The notes under the pieces were generated by a model, which saw only the letters and a list, made by a program, of their open reading frames with translations, was not told where the DNA came from and searched no databases. DNA of 40,980 bases from contig CAZYER010000011.1 of assembly GCA_964646525.1 (NCBI GenBank), forward strand, positions 1-40,980, in the 5' to 3' direction. Origin of the DNA: GCA-002282575 sp964646525. GTDB taxonomy: Bacteria > Pseudomonadota > Gammaproteobacteria > Thiomicrospirales > Thiomicrospiraceae. The position numbers and the translations under genes are program-made. Positions 39,274 through 40,980 of the stretch are shown here, piece by piece; position 1 is the first letter of the stretch; every line of letters begins with the position of its first letter.

Positions 39274-40656
39274 ATGCATCAATCCCTCACCTTCGATCCT
39301 GAACTGATTAAAAAATATGACCGTGTCGGGCCGAGATATACCTCTTACCCGACAGCGGTACAATTCCAAGAATCCTTTAATAATGCCGACTATCAGCAAG
39401 CGATTGCACGCTCGAACCAGAGTGATCGGTTGCTTTCCCTTTATGCACACATTCCGTTTTGCAATACGGCCTGCTTTTATTGTGCTTGCAATAAAATCCC
39501 GACGCGAGATCGTTCTCGTGCTGCGCCTTATTTAGAGCGCCTCTATCACGAAATGGCTATGCAATCTCAGTTGTTCGATCGCTCACGAGTGGTCGATCAG
39601 TTGCACTTGGGGGGTGGTACGCCTACGTTTATCAGTAATGATGAGATGAAAGAACTGATGGATCAGTTTCGTACTCACTTTAACTTGCGAGATGATGACG
39701 AAGGCGAGTATTCCATTGAAATTGATCCGCGCGAAGCCGATGCAGGTACGGTGAAGTTGTTACGTGAGTTGGGTTTTAACCGCATGAGCCTCGGTGTACA
39801 AGACTTTGATCCAGCAGTGCAAAAAGCGGTGAACCGTATTCAAAGCAAGGCGGAAACCTTTGAAGTGATGCAAGCGGCACGCGACTATGGATTCAAGTCG
39901 ATTAATGTCGACTTAATTTACGGTTTGCCACTACAAAATGAAGCTGGTTTTATTCGTACCGTTGATCAAGTGCTCGAAGCTAGCCCTGATCGTGTAACGG
40001 TTTTCAATTATGCGCATTTGCCCAGCATGTTCCCAGCACAAAAGCGCATGAATGAATCTGATATGCCCAATGGCGATACGAAATTGCGCATGCTGGCCAT
40101 GACCGTTGAGCACCTGCAAGCGGCGGGTTATGTGTACATTGGTATGGATCACTTTGCCAAACCCGATGATGAATTGACGATTGCGCAACGCCAGGGTAAG
40201 TTGTATCGTAATTTTCAAGGCTACTCGACCCACGCCGACTGTGACTTGGTTGCTTTAGGTTCAACCAGCATTTCGATGGTGGACAATGTTTATGCACAAA
40301 ACCTGCGTGGCTTAGAAGATTATACCGCACGTATTGATGCTAACGAGTTGGCCATTTTTCGTGGTGTGGCGCTAACGCGCGACGATGAAATTCGTCGTGC
40401 CATTATTATGCGCCTCATGTGTGATTTTGCCTTAGACTTTGTTGAGTTTGGCAAAGTTTGGGGTATTGATGGAATGGCTTATTTTGCCTTGGAGCGTGAG
40501 CTGTTGAAGGAGTTTGTTGCCGATGGTTTATTGATCATGCAAGGGTCTCGCTTAGAAGTACAACCGGTGGGACGTATGATGGTGCGAACCATGGCCATGC
40601 TATTTGATGTTTATAACCGTGAAAAGGCAACAGGCAAGTTCTCGAAGATTATTTAA
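39274..40656 (+). CDS. hemN: Oxygen-independent coproporphyrinogen III oxidase
   Basis: HemN decarboxylates coproporphyrinogen III to protoporphyrinogen IX in heme synthesis without oxygen, using radical SAM chemistry. The start at ATG 39274 fits a GGAA ribosome site and gives 460 residues; GTG 39268 would add two. The cluster motif is C63-x3-C67-x2-C70-x-C72 (PFCNTACFYCAC), as in E. coli HemN. 'YTSYPTAVQF' and 'HLGGGTPTF' are also family blocks, and 'RPLGRMMVR'-type HemN end appears as PVGRMMVRTMAM. An FNR box was looked for upstream and not found. Confidence 0.96.
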   Translation: MHQSLTFDPELIKKYDRVGPRYTSYPTAVQFQESFNNADYQQAIARSNQSDRLLSLYAHIPFCNTACFYCACNKIPTRDRSRAAPYLERLYHEMAMQSQLFDRSRVVDQLHLGGGTPTFISNDEMKELMDQFRTHFNLRDDDEGEYSIEIDPREADAGTVKLLRELGFNRMSLGVQDFDPAVQKAVNRIQSKAETFEVMQAARDYGFKSINVDLIYGLPLQNEAGFIRTVDQVLEASPDRVTVFNYAHLPSMFPAQKRMNESDMPNGDTKLRMLAMTVEHLQAAGYVYIGMDHFAKPDDELTIAQRQGKLYRNFQGYSTHADCDLVALGSTSISMVDNVYAQNLRGLEDYTARIDANELAIFRGVALTRDDEIRRAIIMRLMCDFALDFVEFGKVWGIDGMAYFALERELLKEFVADGLLIMQGSRLEVQPVGRMMVRTMAMLFDVYNREKATGKFSKII

Positions 40657-40669
40657 GGAAAGATCCTTT

Positions 40670-40980
40670 ATGAATGCTAAGGTATTGGTGGTAGAAGATC
40701 AGTTGATTATTCAAACTATTCTAAAAGAGCAATTAACCATGCTGGGCTGTCATGTAGAGGTTGCTTCTACAGGTTCTGAAGCCATTAGTAAGGCTAAAAC
40801 GGGCGATTTTCAACTCATTTTTATGGATTATTGTTTGCCAGACATGGATGGTCCTGATGTGACCAAGGTCTTACGTGAAGCGGGTATTGCAACACCGATT
40901 GTGGCGATGACAGGTAATGATGATAATGAAAGCCGACAAGTTTGTCGGGCATCTGGTATGAATGGTTTCTTAGCCAAACC
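40670..40980 (+). CDS. Response-regulator receiver protein (cut by window end)
   Basis: The first 103 residues of a protein that begins with a receiver domain: acidic pair E9-D10, phospho-acceptor D53 (FMDYCLPDMDG), switch threonine T81 (VAMTGND) and K103 at the edge of the window (LAKP). AAGGAAAG precedes the ATG, and the gene follows hemN by 13 bases. The D-Y-C-L-P-D-M-D-G block resembles receivers of hybrid kinases and phosphorelays more than CheY. Whether an output domain follows cannot be seen. Confidence 0.88.
   Translation, partial: MNAKVLVVEDQLIIQTILKEQLTMLGCHVEVASTGSEAISKAKTGDFQLIFMDYCLPDMDGPDVTKVLREAGIATPIVAMTGNDDNESRQVCRASGMNGFLAK

Noticed and set aside
1..40980. CRISPR array, prophage, insertion sequence, replication origin
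   Set aside because: No regularly spaced repeats, phage or transposase genes, and no DnaA-box cluster were seen. The only repeats are the short dispersed elements described.

Overview
The window is an ordinary chromosomal stretch from a gammaproteobacterium. The gene order mreB-mreC-mreD-mrdA-rodA-dacA-DUF493-lipB-lipA, the guaB-guaA pair, ntrB-ntrC, hemN, trmA, tadA and two ABC-F proteins all fit that class. Several genes hint at a sulfur-oxidising, possibly autotrophic lifestyle: a Tat-exported SoxH-like metallohydrolase, a secreted DsrE-like protein, a CbbR-like LysR regulator, a small lipoprotein that may resemble SoxXA-binding proteins, and rhodanese and DUF2892 proteins. This lifestyle is inference; no sox, dsr or cbb structural gene is present. 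I see no prophage, IS transposase or CRISPR array.

Layout. 81-613: a type II toxin-antitoxin pair. 635-9265 (minus strand): cell-shape and envelope genes (mreBCD, mrdA, rodA, dacA) running into the lipoylation genes (lipB, lipA). 9485-15744 (plus): uup, a ParA-type ATPase with an Mrr-like N-terminus, an exported DsrE-like protein, polyphosphate:AMP phosphotransferase and a LysR regulator, meeting sufE tail to tail. 16412-17985: the exported metallohydrolase and a convergent lipoprotein. 18178-21991: guaB, guaA and tadA, with related stem-loop repeats after guaB and guaA. 22034-23246: cheD and a CheZ-like protein, both ending in the residues DIELF. 23456-24756 (minus): a PII protein and psd. 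24880-29674: argG, pgpA, a rhodanese, lplT (minus), trmA and a DUF2892 protein. 29752-31287: murJ. 31288-31617: a short promoter-ORF-terminator unit and tRNA-Ser(GGA). 31618-36101: an EF-hand-like protein divergent from ntrB-ntrC and a methyltransferase-like gene. 36241-38681: DUF1415 and a YheS-type ABC-F gene. 38682-40980: a 585-base gap with the tail of a dead GGDEF gene and a 50-residue membrane protein, then hemN and the start of a response regulator.

The functional themes are peptidoglycan elongation and recycling of its lipid carrier path (mre/mrd/dacA, murJ), phospholipid metabolism (psd, pgpA, lplT), purine and arginine synthesis (guaBA, argG), nitrogen control (PII, NtrBC) and chemotaxis adaptation (CheD plus a CheZ-like phosphatase). 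The observations most worth follow-up are the Mrr-ParA fusion, the shared DIELF tails, the stem-loop repeat family (one copy flanked by a 12-base direct repeat at a stop codon), and several small genes that standard length cut-offs miss.
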